From Siphonodentalium dalli (taxonomy: Eukaryota; Mollusca; Scaphopoda; Gadilida; Siphonodentaliidae): DNA of 64,000 nucleotides. Below are positions 46,707-57,380 of this stretch, in pieces. The translations under genes and the position numbers were made by a program. Location of the stretch: assembly GCA_032622095.1 (NCBI GenBank), contig CP136065.1, forward strand, positions 22,062,134 through 22,126,133. Direction: 5' to 3'. The stretch's first letter is position 1, and each line of letters starts with the position of its first letter. Under the pieces are notes generated by a model. The model was given only the letters and a program-made list of their open reading frames with translations. It did no database searches and had not been told where the DNA came from.

Positions 46707-47979
46707 TGACGTAATAGCCGGAAGTGCATGGGAGAGTTATCTCCCTTGCATCTATTACGTACGACAATAACAGTCTACTGAAGAGTGCAACATACTAAGC
46801 ACGAAAGGCCTCTAGACTTACAAATGTATTAAATGCTCGTTGATTTGGATCAAGTACAATAAACACGCAAGTGAACTGGACACGGATCGACATTGAGCTG
46901 GACCGAAAACCACAAGAGTATCTTTTCTCATGGAACTGTTCCTACCCCGTGTATATGTGTTTCCTTGTTTTGTTTCAACTAAATGGATTAATACATTTCC
47001 CCAAGTATTCAGATATGTAGTTTCCAGTTTAGTCCGGTATTTTTAAAAGTCTTCAGTAGGCCTATATGGTCTGAATAATAGGTTATAAATACTTGATTAA
47101 AGTGATGTGAAACACTCCGGCAGACACCGGGCAGAGTGATCAAATAGAAATTAAGAATAATCTTTCTCAAAGTAGTTATTTGTTACGAATATTAATCCAA
47201 ATGGATGATACACAACGTCATTCTTATATATTAGTTAAATGCAATGACTCTCGATGGCGAAATTATTTTGTTTAATTATAGCCGATAGTTGCGCCCCGAA
47301 TCGAGATGTAAATATTTACAATTTGGAGTAGTTCAGACGATGTTCTCTATGAAGTGGTGTGTTAGATTTTTTTGGAAATTTTCAGTGATGTTAGTATAAT
47401 GATAACATTCCCCAGGTTGGCAAAGTGCCTGAGCACTAACTTATCAATTTCTCGCACCCGAAAAAGTCCATAACAAGTCCATAATATGTCTTTAAGCATA
47501 TATATAAATCTCCGAAAACAAAAATTCTAAAGCATTAAACGATTTGCTATATTTCCAGGGCATATATTTCATCTGATTTTGCGAGAATCCATATATACTT
47601 TTTCACGAGAATCCAGGGTAATTTGCGAGAATATTTACGAGAATCTAGATTTGGATTCTCGCCGAAATATAAGCCCTGATTTCACTCTGAAGTGTGCCTA
47701 AAAGGCATAAATTGTACCGTGGTTCCCATGTTCGCCAAAGTGGCATAAATTTATTTCAGGATAATACTAATTTTAGGCATTCATTTATATCACTGATATC
47801 AGGACAATAAATAGCCATTTCCATTGCATGGAACAGAACAGAGCGTTATTGTTTATCGGTGTTGTTTTTGGAAGTGGTGGTAGTTCAATTTTATACGTTT
47901 CGGCCCCCAATAAGTATTTCCGAACAAATGAATTATTAACAAGCGTGACATGACATCATTGATGAAGATAATTAACACC
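46707..47979. other. Spacer
   Basis: Short GCGAGAATCC-type repeats occur at 47580-47670. No gene was recognised. Confidence 0.4.
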
Positions 47980-47984
47980 GATCT

Positions 47985-48150
47985 ACGAGAAGTACGTACC
48001 AGTAGTGGCAGTAGCGAAATACCTTAAGGTAATTGACAGTCTTTCGGCTGCTATTATCTTATTAATATTGATAATCTCATGTTGGTATCCTGCTTCTCTA
48101 TTAGCCACCATGGAAAGAAGCAGAGCAAACATATCAGGCTTTAGAGTACA
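47985..48150 (-). pseudogene. PIF/Harbinger transposase-like remnant
   Basis: The minus strand reads MFALLLSMVANREAGYQHEI then INKIIAAERLSITLRYFAT. ERL-x-x-TLRYLATG is a well conserved start of PIF/Harbinger (HARBI1-type) nucleases. Downstream of it the expected glycine and the RI-containing helix are lost, and a stop comes within ten codons. Upstream there is a hydrophobic, low-confidence stretch. None of the three catalytic acidic residues is present. It is a relic of a DNA transposon or of a domesticated copy. Confidence 0.5.
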
Positions 48151-48255
48151 CTGAGTTGCAGAACTGCCAGAACTTGGCAGAACTTCCAGAAGGCAAAAAA
48201 CTAAACAGAGACAATGCAGGCAACAATAATGGCGATATCTGATTGATTTAGCCAC

Positions 48256-48670
48256 CCATAAACACTTTTATATTGCATATCCTCGGGGTGAGGTTTACAT
48301 TGCATTCGCAAAATATTATATTTTTCATCCAATAAAATTGCCATTTTATTTATGTCTTGTATCGCAAACGATGAATCTTCTAATTTTCATGGTAGCTGCC
48401 ATTTGTATTGGGTCACGTGATCACCTAACGAAATCAGTGGAGATAATCAAAAAGTTACGGATAACCAGTAGACCCGCCCAACGCGTAATAGTATTATTAT
48501 TAGTACAGGAACAAAGGATCATTGAAATCTGCGATTATACAAATCAACCTCGCAGGTGCGGTGGATATTTGCAGAACTGATATCAACACAAAATTGACTA
48601 TTATTGATCAAATAACATCGCCATCATAAATTAAATAAATGAAACAAAAATTTCTCTGTCTGGACTAATA
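48256..48670. other. Spacer
   Basis: No supportable exon. An 80-codon open stretch (48338-48580) has no family resemblance. Confidence 0.35.
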
Positions 48671-48671
48671 C

Positions 48672-48740
48672 AAAAAAATGGCGACGTCTTCATGGAATTC
48701 TATAATTTCTGCGCATGCGCAAGAAACTTCCAAATAAGGA
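48672..48740. promoter_or_regulatory. NRF1 palindrome with CArG box, locus 1
   Basis: A perfect NRF1-type palindrome GCGCATGCGC (48711-48720) is followed ten bases later by a perfect SRF-type CArG box CCAAATAAGG (48730-48739). AAAATGGCGAC, a YY1-like motif, lies at 48674-48684. The surroundings are AT-rich. A similar arrangement is found at 49892-49936. Confidence 0.4.
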
Positions 48741-49890
48741 GTTGCCATTTAAGGAAACTGCAATCTCAATAATTACCAAGCAATTAAAGTCTTAAAATGA
48801 GCTAAAATTTTACATTTTCTTCAAAAAATTAACATTTTTATCTCTCGCGACATAATTGTCACAAATAAAAACAAATTTTATTCATCGTGGAAGTTAGTCG
48901 GTGACTATAAATAATGTCACCATTCAACTGAATGTTGTTGAGCATATTTCAACCAATTTTGGAAGTTTAAATGAATATTTTCTTCACACGCAAAGTAAAA
49001 TTGACAAATTTCAGGATTTTAGGCTTTTTAGCCTGCTTCGTTGGGACCAAAATTTGTTGTGCACACTCAAGGAACGTCTACCGTCACTCGCTAGGCCAAA
49101 TTATGCCATGACCATGCTATAAACTAGCTTGAAATTGGCAAAACAATGAATTTGTTTTTGTTGAAAAAATTTACATGGGAATCTCCATAGAGAACGATTA
49201 TTTTTCGATAAAAACGAAAATAATGCAAAATGAAAGTCGGCACTCGTCAGAATGGTGCAGAATAACATACGAGTCTTGTTATATGCGAAAATTTGACCTC
49301 ATTCGATAAATTAGTCTCGTAATTAAGGAATCAATGGCGCTCGGACATCTGGAATTCCGTCGCAGACTGTACATGGCAGACGCAATTGTGAAATGTAAAC
49401 ACGCATCAAACACGCATCAAATTTACCTTTTGTGAGAATAACAAAATCGCAAACTTGATCAAAGTAATACAATACACAACAACACATAGAATAAAACTGA
49501 TATAAACACGGTATAAGTGAGAATAAGACGCGTATTTAGACGTGGAATTTGACAACATTTCTTCTCTTCGTTCGCAGAACCGACGCTATAAATATATCTG
49601 CTCAAGGCGATCAAGATTACCGAGATGCAGCTATCTGATTTGAAACAAATACCAAGCAATAATCTTAACATAAAAGTCAGAACTATTGTTTCATAATCGA
49701 ACTGCGGACCTGATAATAATCGAAATATGTAGGCGAAATATTTTTTAATTAGTTAATCACATGATATAGACATCAACACACTTTTAAAGACGCAATACAC
49801 CGCCATCTAATGTCATTATTTAACTGGGTCGGTGTTTGTTGTTATCAATCGTTTATTGCTTCGTTTTTAGTAAGACCATTGTATCTGTTT
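48741..49890. other. AT-rich spacer between the two regulatory-like clusters
   Basis: No exon, RNA or repeat was recognised with confidence. Confidence 0.4.
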
Positions 49891-49891
49891 T

Positions 49892-49936
49892 GCGCATGCG
49901 CAAGTCACTTTCCATATTTGGAATTTCCATATATGG
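49892..49936. promoter_or_regulatory. NRF1 palindrome with two CArG boxes, locus 2
   Basis: GCGCATGCGC (49892-49901) is followed by two perfect CArG boxes, CCATATTTGG (49912-49921) and CCATATATGG (49927-49936). These match the CC(A/T)6GG site bound by serum response factor. The cluster lies about 500 bp before the membrane-protein exon at 50.44 kb. It may be part of its promoter or first intron, or simply part of a dispersed repeat. Confidence 0.45.
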
Positions 49937-50226
49937 GATTTGTGTTAACCTCAATACCGATCAAGCTATAACAAATAACCACGCAATTATCTTAGCATAA
50001 AAATAAGATATATTGTAATTTATGCAACTACGACCATGGTAACTCTGATAACTAATAAAATATACCGGCCAATTCATTTCAAGATCGTTATTTCACTTTG
50101 CTTTAGGCATAAATACACTCTTAAACGCACAGAAACGACCCATTGGCGTTAAATTAAATATACTCGGTATTTATTATATTACTTTTTTATTGCTTAGTAT
50201 AGAGTTAGACCCTCGACACATGTCAA

Positions 50227-50405
50227 TATATTTGGGTTGAATTCATCTGATGCGGTATTATTCCTCGAAATAAACAACAAAGCCCTCGTTACTTCGAAAT
50301 GTAGTTTGGGCTAACATTTACACAAATCCTCTATGTGTTCTCAGTCGACACACAGATCATCCCAGAAACAACTGTGAAATAAACAGCCAAGTTTGGCTGA
50401 AATAA
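50227..50405 (+). repeat. Repeat shared with the 5' end of the 10.8 kb LINE
   Basis: It matches 10696-10868 in the same orientation over about 170 bp (GGTTGAATTCATCTGATGCG, TAGTTTGGGCTAACATTTAC). It ends about 30 bases before a splice acceptor-like sequence. It could be a 5' fragment of the LINE or an independent repeat carried by both loci. Confidence 0.75.
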
Positions 50406-50442
50406 GTTACCGTATTACAATTATAAATATTTTTTCAGCACA

Positions 50443-50701
50443 ATGCCGCGGTGGAGATGCTATGACAACAAAGGATGTGAAACATACCCGGACAATATTA
50501 GAACAGCCCACCAAACAGAGTACCCACCGGGTATGATGCAACACCCGGGCTACTCGCATCGGGCTAGGCGTTCTTCTGGAAGAAATGAAGAAGATAAGAA
50601 ATCCAGTCCGTCCCATCGAAGGAAATGTATTATCATTGCTGTGTTGTTCATACTTTTGATTGCTACGTTTGCCGCTGTTTTCGCCATTTTGTATAATCAA
50701 G
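50443..50701 (+). CDS. Exon coding a short cytosolic tail and one membrane helix (partial host gene)
   Basis: After a pyrimidine-rich acceptor (ATTTTTTCAG, ends 50438) an ATG in CACAATG context opens 86 codons. They end at a strong splice donor, CAAG followed by GTATGAG (intron from 50702). The first 61 residues are polar, with cysteines, prolines and basic residues. They are followed by RRKC and a 23-residue hydrophobic helix (about residues 64-86, IIIAVLFILLIATFAAVFAI). There is no signal peptide. The pattern is that of a type II membrane protein such as a Golgi glycosyl- or sulfotransferase, a lectin-like receptor or a collagen-like protein. The rest lies in later exons that are not in recognisable form within the next kilobases. 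Phase at the donor is +1. This is the best host-gene candidate in the window, with no family name. Confidence 0.55.
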
Positions 50702-51094
50702 GTATGAGCTAATATCGGTGGGGGGCTCCATTATTGCCAACAGTATATATTTAGAATAAGTCATACTAGGCTAGAGCCTGTATGCATGTGTCGATCTATA
50801 ATGTACTTTATAAGTACCACATTTATATAAAGGGACAAACTTTTCCACTTTCTACATAATTAAACCTTACGTTACTTGCGATAACAATGAAAAATGTTGC
50901 CCACAACATGGTTAACTTTCCATGTATCTATGCAATTTCACCCCAATACCCCAATTATTAAATACAAGGAGAATGCCCTAAAATTATGGGTCTATAGAGT
51001 TTCATCGGTTAATTCTATCTTATATCTGGCATACATGACCTAGATCGCCATGTAGCGTCCCTTGGGGAGTGTGCTATACATATCAGGCCGTCGT
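50702..51094. other. Probable intron
   Basis: Non-coding sequence after the donor. A G-run follows at 50719. No repeat was recognised. Confidence 0.4.
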
Positions 51095-51480
51095 TAACTG
51101 ATTAGCCTGAAAATTTGCGTGTCGTATTCTAAGATGTGTCAGATCTTATGTTCCAAAATTTGTAGTTAAAAACTTACCAAAAAGCGCGACCGAGTTACAC
51201 GCACATGCAAACAGACAGACATACATACATACATACATATATACGTACGGGCGTACGTACGGACATACATACATACACACATACATTAGTTTTGGTCGAA
51301 TATTTGCGTGTCGTATTACAAGATGCGTCATATCGTATTTTATGACTAAACTGGACGTAAGAGTGAACAATTATAAACGCGCCAAAAAGCGTGATCGAGT
51401 TACACACATGTATATATACGTGTACACAACTGGATACACACAGAGACGACGGGTTTTATATATTCATCAGGGGATTTACC
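51095..51480 (+). repeat. Dispersed repeat with tandem halves and CATA microsatellite
   Basis: The unit GATTAGCCTGAAAATTTGCG then TGTCGTATTCTAAGATGTG, ending AAAGCGCGACCGAGTTACAC, occurs at 51101-51205 and again at 51295-51405. A (CATA)n / GTACG microsatellite (51212-51288) lies between. The end at 51458-51495 carries GGGATTTACCGTCAAAAATG, matching 60510-60535. A third copy lies at 60380-60480. Confidence 0.75.
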
Positions 51481-51964
51481 GTCAAAAATGACGGGTGAAA
51501 GGAGTTTGGTCGGTTTACTGATGGAAGAGGCATAACTCTATATGATGTATGCTTAATTACGCGCGTCGCGTGTATAACTGGTGGCGATATCCTCGTAATC
51601 CGTGGGTGCTGACATTATCAATGGGTGATTTATTAGTTTTATTTATAGAATGGGAATGATTAAAAGTCAAACTGCGAACTGGAGGCCGAGTCCATTACAA
51701 GGTGTAGTTGGGGAATTTCAGGTTCGTTTATTGTCGTTAATCAACGTTGATTAATGTTGGTTTTTGGTTTGTGATAAACTAAATGTCAATTAAAAAAAAT
51801 AAAAAATTCTGCAGTCCACTGGGGTTTTGGTCGGAGACGGTCGAGTCGACCGCCGGTTCGTTAATTAGGTGCTGGCTGTTATTGTTATTTTAATGGAATT
51901 CTGAGTTGGTCATTTGCAAAACCAATATATTTTATATTCTACAATTACAATCTTGGGTATATAA
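51481..51964. other. Spacer
   Basis: No feature was recognised. Confidence 0.35.
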
Positions 51965-52136
51965 TATATGATCTTGAGCGCGTTACCATTTCTGACATTG
52001 GTTTTCTTGTTTACGCCACCGGTGTAATATGTTCTCGAAAATTTAATAACGCCTGGTCCAATGGCCGATTGAATTATGGGTAATTAGGTAGTTTCGTACC
52101 TGACTCAATCGTACCGATAGAGTCACGTACTAGTAC
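51965..52136 (+). repeat. Repeat with GTACCTGACTC...GAGTCACGTAC dyad, copy 1
   Basis: CGTTACCATTTCTGACATTG, GCCACCGGTGTAATATG and the dyad GTACCTGACTCAATCGTACC with GATAGAGTCACGTAC are shared with 53470-53572. The first part is also shared with 55140-55190. The family is not recognised. Confidence 0.7.
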
Positions 52137-53469
52137 AGGCTAAAATTGTAAACTTAAAGGGACGCTTTGATTATTGCGGCATAACGAAGATGCGGGCCCC
52201 GTTGGTTCAGAGTGCCCGGATGAAGATAATTAATCGAGTGTGTTTTATCACAGTACGCGCTAACTGCTCGCCTTCCTATCGCCTGGTACCAGAATACGCT
52301 GTGTATAGCAGTCTCTTGGAAAAGCAGACGAAATTCATAAACGATGTATATCTGTTAGGAATTTCGTCGGCTTTTCAAAGAGACAGGCTATTTGGCCATG
52401 CGTTTGTCACAACAGACCTGTTTCTTGCGTGCATGCATAATTCGGGTTTTATTGATAGTAATGATGAAAAGAGTAACGACTTGTATTAATCGAATAATAA
52501 AAATGAAGTTATATAGTTTGCCGTATCGTAATCAGGGTGGACTTTATTTTACCTACGTACTGTTCATTCTTGAAAGTGCAGCCTACTCGTATAGTAAAAC
52601 TGGGAATTATGCTTGATTCATATCAAGGCGACGTCCAGTCGCGGGATGTTGGCCAGTTTCTGGGCCGAGGCGAGGGGCGTACACTGACGATGGCGGGGTT
52701 GTTGACTATCACGCGTGCAAATATATATATAGTGACATTAGCATTAACCTTTCCTAATAACAATAAAATGAGTTCGTGTGTCTCATGCAAAAGGCGACAA
52801 AACGACTGAACCCCTCTGAAAATGTGTACATGGGGTCATAGCATGCACGTGACCCGGGGATTAAGGCCGCTAATAATGTTTATAACTTTGGCTATATATA
52901 GGCGATCAAACGGACGGGCAGATCGGCAGATTAAAAAAAAAAGATCATTTTTTTGAATTTGGGAATAGATTTTTTTAAAACTTGTTTTGCTTTATCCTAT
53001 TTTATGGATGTTAGTTTTGAAGACTATTATAATATTTAAGGAAGGGGCAGTCCTGTCAACACATTTGGTATTTTGAAAAATAGTGATTTTGAAGCCATTT
53101 TCACGAAGCTTGGTGTTATTTCTTTTAAATGGGGAATGTGACCCTAAAAATAATATAATAAAAAAAAATCCCGGACTCCTGTGTCTTATATATATATGTG
53201 TACTTTTAGTATTATGACCAATTTGTGCCAGGGGACGGTGGTTGTACTATTCAAGTGTGTTTCCGAATACGTTGTTCGAATAAATAGGATTATCATTATT
53301 TGTGGCTGAGACATGAGAAGCTGCATAATTTTATTTGTAAGACGCTATTTCAGAATGCATTTAGCTCAAGCTGCATGCTGAACATGAAAATTCAAGTTGA
53401 GATATTGCCAATTTGCCATAGGTTGGTATCCATTGCCAGTGGATTCCAAACATAAGTACGTCCGTCGAC
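52137..53469. other. Spacer with one unsupported open frame
   Basis: A 99-codon open stretch at 52190-52489 begins in a somewhat GC-richer segment but has no recognisable domain. A later stretch (52610-52700) is GC-rich. No exon could be supported. Confidence 0.35.
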
Positions 53470-53572
53470 AATTTCCGCCACCGGTGTAATATGTTCTTGT
53501 CCAATGGGGGATTGGATTATGGGTAATTATGTAGTCTCGTACCTGACTCAATCGTACCGATAGAGTCACGTA
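53470..53572 (+). repeat. Repeat with GTACCTGACTC...GAGTCACGTAC dyad, copy 2
   Basis: Second copy, missing the first third of copy 1. It ends at GTCACGTAC exactly where the tandem-peptide segment begins. Confidence 0.7.
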
Positions 53573-53762
53573 CATTACTTTCCTTTGAAATTTCAACACG
53601 CGCCTCAGTCATTACATACCCCACAGCAGAGTCATGTGTTGGGTTCTCTTCGCTTTCACATTTGGAATCGCCGTCATTACTTTCCTTTGCAATTTCATTA
53701 CGCGCTTCAGTCAATGCATATCCCAAGAGATTCTCTCTTTTTTGTTGGCCTGGGTACTAGGC
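53560..53762 (-). CDS. Candidate exon with a duplicated acidic peptide
   Basis: On the minus strand an open frame follows an acceptor-like TTATTAGCCTAG. It contains two copies of a 20-residue block, GYALTEARNEIAKESN and GYVMTEARVEISKESN, separated by an acidic linker (CESEENPTHDSAV). The DNA period is about 108 bp. Substitutions between copies preserve the frame and mostly change residues conservatively, which favours a coding past. It runs into a donor-like TATCG followed by GTACG, inside the shared dyad repeat. The peptide is polar and probably unstructured. I do not recognise it. Without neighbouring exons it may equally be a translated tandem repeat. Confidence 0.3.
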
Positions 53763-53914
53763 TAATAATTAGGTCGATGTAAAAGTAAAAATGGGTCGCT
53801 TTAAAAGCTGTAGTCTTACCCCGCCAAATAAAATAGTCCGACACAGATTAGCACATGTGCTGATATTGATATTACCGCACCCTTTGGAAAGCATGCGATC
53901 GTGTGGTAATCAAA
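53763..53914. other. Short spacer
   Basis: No feature was recognised. Confidence 0.35.
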
Positions 53915-55002
53915 GATCGATTTCGACGAAATTTGATACTTAGGGGTACTTGTGTCCGGGGAATGTTTTGGACTGGTCAAATCGTGACCCCGACCTGACC
54001 TTGACCTTTAAAACAATTGACAAGATCAAATTGGGTAAAACGGACGGATTTCGACGAAATTTTTGATACCTATGGCTACTTTTATCCGGGGAGTGTTTTG
54101 GACGGGTCTAATCGTGACCCTGCCCGGCGAGACCTTGACCTTCACGGTCAATCAAATGTCAAATCAGGTAAAACGGATGGATTTCGACGAAATTTGATAC
54201 CTAGGGCTTCTTTTGTCCGGGGAGTGTTTTGGACGGGTCAAATCGTGACCCCGACCTGACCTTGACCTTCAAAATAGTTATTCAAGGTCAAATTGGGTAA
54301 AACTGACGGATTTCGACAAAATTTGAAACCTAGGGGTACTTTTGTTCCGGGGAGTGCTTTGGACGGGTCAAATCGTGACCCGACTGACTTTGACCTTCAA
54401 AACGGTCATTCAAGGTCAAATCGGGTAAAACGGACGGATTTCGACGAAATTTTATACCTTGGGGCACATTTGTCCGGGGCATGTTTTGGACGGGTCAAAT
54501 CGTGACCCCGACCTGACCTTGATCTTCAAAATGGTCATTCAAGGTCAAATTGGGTAAAACGGACGGTTTTCGACGAAATTTGATACCTAGGGGCGCTTTT
54601 GTCCGGTGAGTGCTTTAGACGGGTCAAATCGTGACCCCGGCGTGACCTTGACCTTCAATATGGCCAATCAAAGGTCAAATCGGGTAAAACGGATGGATTT
54701 CGACGAAATTTGATACCTATGAGTACTTTTGTCAGGGGAGTGTTTTGGACGGGCCAAATCGTAACCCCGACCTGACCTTGACATTCAAAATGGTCAATTC
54801 AAGGTCAAATCGGGTAAAACGGACGGATTTCGACGAAAGTTGATACCTAGGGGTACTTTTCTCCGGGAGGTGTTTTGGACGGGTCAAATCATGACCCCGA
54901 CCTGACATTGACTTTCAAAATAGTCAATTCAAGGTCAAATCGCGCCTTTCGCCCGAAATCTGATGGGAAACAGCCCGGACGATGTCGGGCCCACCAGCTA
55001 GT
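53915..55002 (+). mobile_element. Helitron-like element with eight satellite units
   Basis: Eight head-to-tail copies of a 127-134 bp unit (GGATTTCGACGAAATTTGAT, GGAGTGTTTTGGACGGGTC, CCGACCTGACCTTGACCTTC, AATTCAAGGTCAAATCGGG) start near 53918, 54045, 54179, 54306, 54436, 54564, 54695 and 54825. The array is followed by the family's 3' end: GCCCGGACGATGTCGGGC (hairpin) and CCACCAGCTAGT. The 5' head seen in the 7.8 and 32.8 kb copies is absent, so the copy is 5'-truncated or rearranged. Open frames across the array follow the repeat period and are not genes. Confidence 0.75.
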
Positions 55003-56399
55003 GTAATAAAAAGACAACTTGAAGAATGTAATGTATAACACGAGAAACGGGAACACTTGATATATGGAAGTATCCAAATTTCCCACATGGAATTTGAAAG
55101 CTAGTTTATATCATAATATTATAATTTCTATTTATGGCTAATAATATGATCTTCGTGGCGTTACCATTTCTGACTATGGTTTTCTTGTCACTCCTGCGAT
55201 GGAAATTTCGCCATCGATCGAGACCCAAATTCACTGTGTATATACGACACCGAATATTATGCAGGAAAATGTGTTTGTTTACATAATATGCCGACCTTTT
55301 TGACAGAAAATTCGTGATTGTGAAAAACCAGGACATATCAGGAATATCACATACCTCTGAATAATTGGTGAGTATGCTATACTTCGAAACTATACTATAT
55401 ATACATTCGAATATAAAGTACGTCCTCAGAAATCACGATTATTATGTGAAATTCCGCAGATCGTATGCAACTTACTCTGTTAAACACCGATTTTCTTGTA
55501 TTTAAAACATTTGTATGTTTAAATATTGCTATACACATGACTTACGAAATGTCCACAATCAATTATATAGCACCAAACATGAGTTTTTCGGCTGTTTGTT
55601 AAAACTATTGCCGAAAGACATAATTATTTGGTGTACGGCGTATTGCAGGAGCACTGTCGTGCAAATTGAAATTCCCATGTTTTGCTACTGTACGGCATAT
55701 TGCAAGCCCAACACAATATCTGCCAATTGTAGGCAAATGATTGGTCCAAAACGGGAGTCGTATCATTACACATCATTATGGTGACGATTATGTCATTATG
55801 CATCTCATTTGTACACCACATGTGTGCTAATTAAATGGTGACTTATTTTTTTGTTTTAAAATAAGATCAGAGGGGACTAACGACCAGAATTATAGTTGGC
55901 ATGATACATTTGAAGGTCCTCTTTGAAATATAACACAAACTATCATATTTGGCGATGGTTGTGATATGATACTTGTTTCCCAGAAACGCCAAACATTGAA
56001 ATAAGCATTAATGATAATAATTGATTACAGACTTCCCACTAACTAATGTTCGAAGTCAGTCTTAGTTTAGACACAGTCTGACTTCACACACCAGAACTGG
56101 TTAGTAACTGCACGCCAACAATGGTTTTATAAATGTAAAATAAAATGTGCGGCAAACTATGCGAAGTATTTCTTCGTGTCATTATAAATGTAAATAACCG
56201 GAGTACATTTTTAACATATGCGTTATACATGTAGCTCGACAAAAATAGCAAGTCGATGTTCAGTTTAGAATTACAATTTGCCTGCAGATATGGGGAGAGA
56301 AAGAGAAAATGGAAAATATATTTATTTGTGATAAAACCTCACTTTCAAGTTTGTATTGTTGACCCCAGTCCCTAATATTGTCAGAGGATTATATAATTG
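55003..56399. other. Spacer
   Basis: The opening part of the 51965 repeat recurs at 55140-55190. A short tandem echo (GTGTACGGCGTATTGCA / TGTACGGCATATTGCA) lies at 55631 and 55690. No gene was recognised. Confidence 0.35.
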
Positions 56400-56900
56400 T
56401 AATCAGCGGCGTTTGTTCGTCCGCACATCCGCCCGTGTGTCCGTCCGATTTCTTGTCAGACTGTTAACTCCATCTCAAATTATCCGACCGAAACGACACT
56501 TCAAATGAGGAATAACCATCACACTATTGAGGTCAATGTCAATTATGGTTTCATTCCGATTAATTTTTCCCTCAGATTTATGGTCATTTATTTTACTTAG
56601 ACATTGCTATTTCCATGCTGTCAGGATAATAACTCCGATGAGTAATATCCGATCGGAACGAGACTTTGTACGACTACAAACATTATATTATTGAGATTGA
56701 TGTCTAGTTCAAATATTGTTCCGGTCATGTGATTTTTTGTTAGATTTGATTGTTTTTCGACCTATAAATTGCCATTTTTGTCTTGTCCGGATAATTCCAG
56801 TTAATATCAACTAATCCCAACGATACTTTACATGCATGAGGTATATCCATCACATTGTTCAAGACAGGTTTGAATATGGTTGAAGTCTGGTGATTTTTGT
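56400..56900 (+). repeat. Diverged tandem array, about 175-bp unit
   Basis: Units share ATATCCGATCGGAACGA-type starts, ACACTATTGAGGTCAATGTC and GTCAGGATAATAACTCCG, seen at about 56480, 56655 and 56810, after a CGTCCGCACATCCGCCCGTG head. It is strongly diverged. Confidence 0.55.
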
Positions 56901-57185
56901 CGGAACTATCGCCCTTTTTCTACATAAACATATTATGATTGTTCGCATAATTATTTCTAAAAAAAAAACCCGAGCAAATAAAGCCAACTTATTCGGGGAC
57001 GTGTGGCCTACTGGCCTTTTAATTTACATAATTGTGTTGTGTCTGGCTAATATCTCCGCAAACGTGGAATTAAATGCGTAACGTAGGGACAGTCGATTTG
57101 GCATACTAAAATAACATATACTGCAACCTAGGGGTTGCGCGTTGCATTTTAAACACCGTATGATTGAGTTTTGCTATTCTTCAGG
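56901..57185. other. Spacer ending in an acceptor-like tract
   Basis: It ends with GCTATTCTTCAG (57174-57185). No other feature was seen. Confidence 0.35.
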
Positions 57186-57380
57186 TGAACAATGGCTCAT
57201 TTTATTTTCCAGAGTATGAAGAACTACCAGTGTGCATATTGTGATAAGCGGGAGATAACATTAGATAACATCATCAGCCATCTCCCCGGGCCCACCAAGC
57301 ACTGCTGTGTCGAACTCCGATACATAAAAGATGTTTACCTTTCCTGCATGTGCAGAACCAAACCCGGCTTTGATTTGTAA
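57186..57380 (+). CDS. Single C2H2-like zinc-finger module exon (plus strand)
   Basis: After an acceptor-like TATTCTTCAG an ATG opens 62 codons. There is a second possible acceptor, TTTTATTTTCCAG, inside. The peptide contains YQCAYCDKREITLDNIISHL then GPTKH: Cys-x2-Cys, twelve residues, His and a second His six residues on. The following VELRYIKD resembles the charged strand after such modules in many invertebrate proteins, some spread by transposons. The last 40 bases overlap a zinc-finger-coding stretch on the minus strand, so at most one of the two is likely expressed. Function would be nucleic-acid or protein binding, and the gene is not named. Confidence 0.35.

Noticed and set aside
52190-52489. 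99-codon plus-strand open frame
   Set aside because: No recognisable domain, no convincing acceptor or donor, and it follows a dispersed repeat. Left as spacer.
54017-54505. Two open frames across the 54 kb array
   Set aside because: They repeat the same residues with the satellite period and have no independent support.
53915-55002. Possible CRISPR-like array
   Set aside because: Units are contiguous satellite copies of about 130 bp with no unique spacers, and the genome is eukaryotic.
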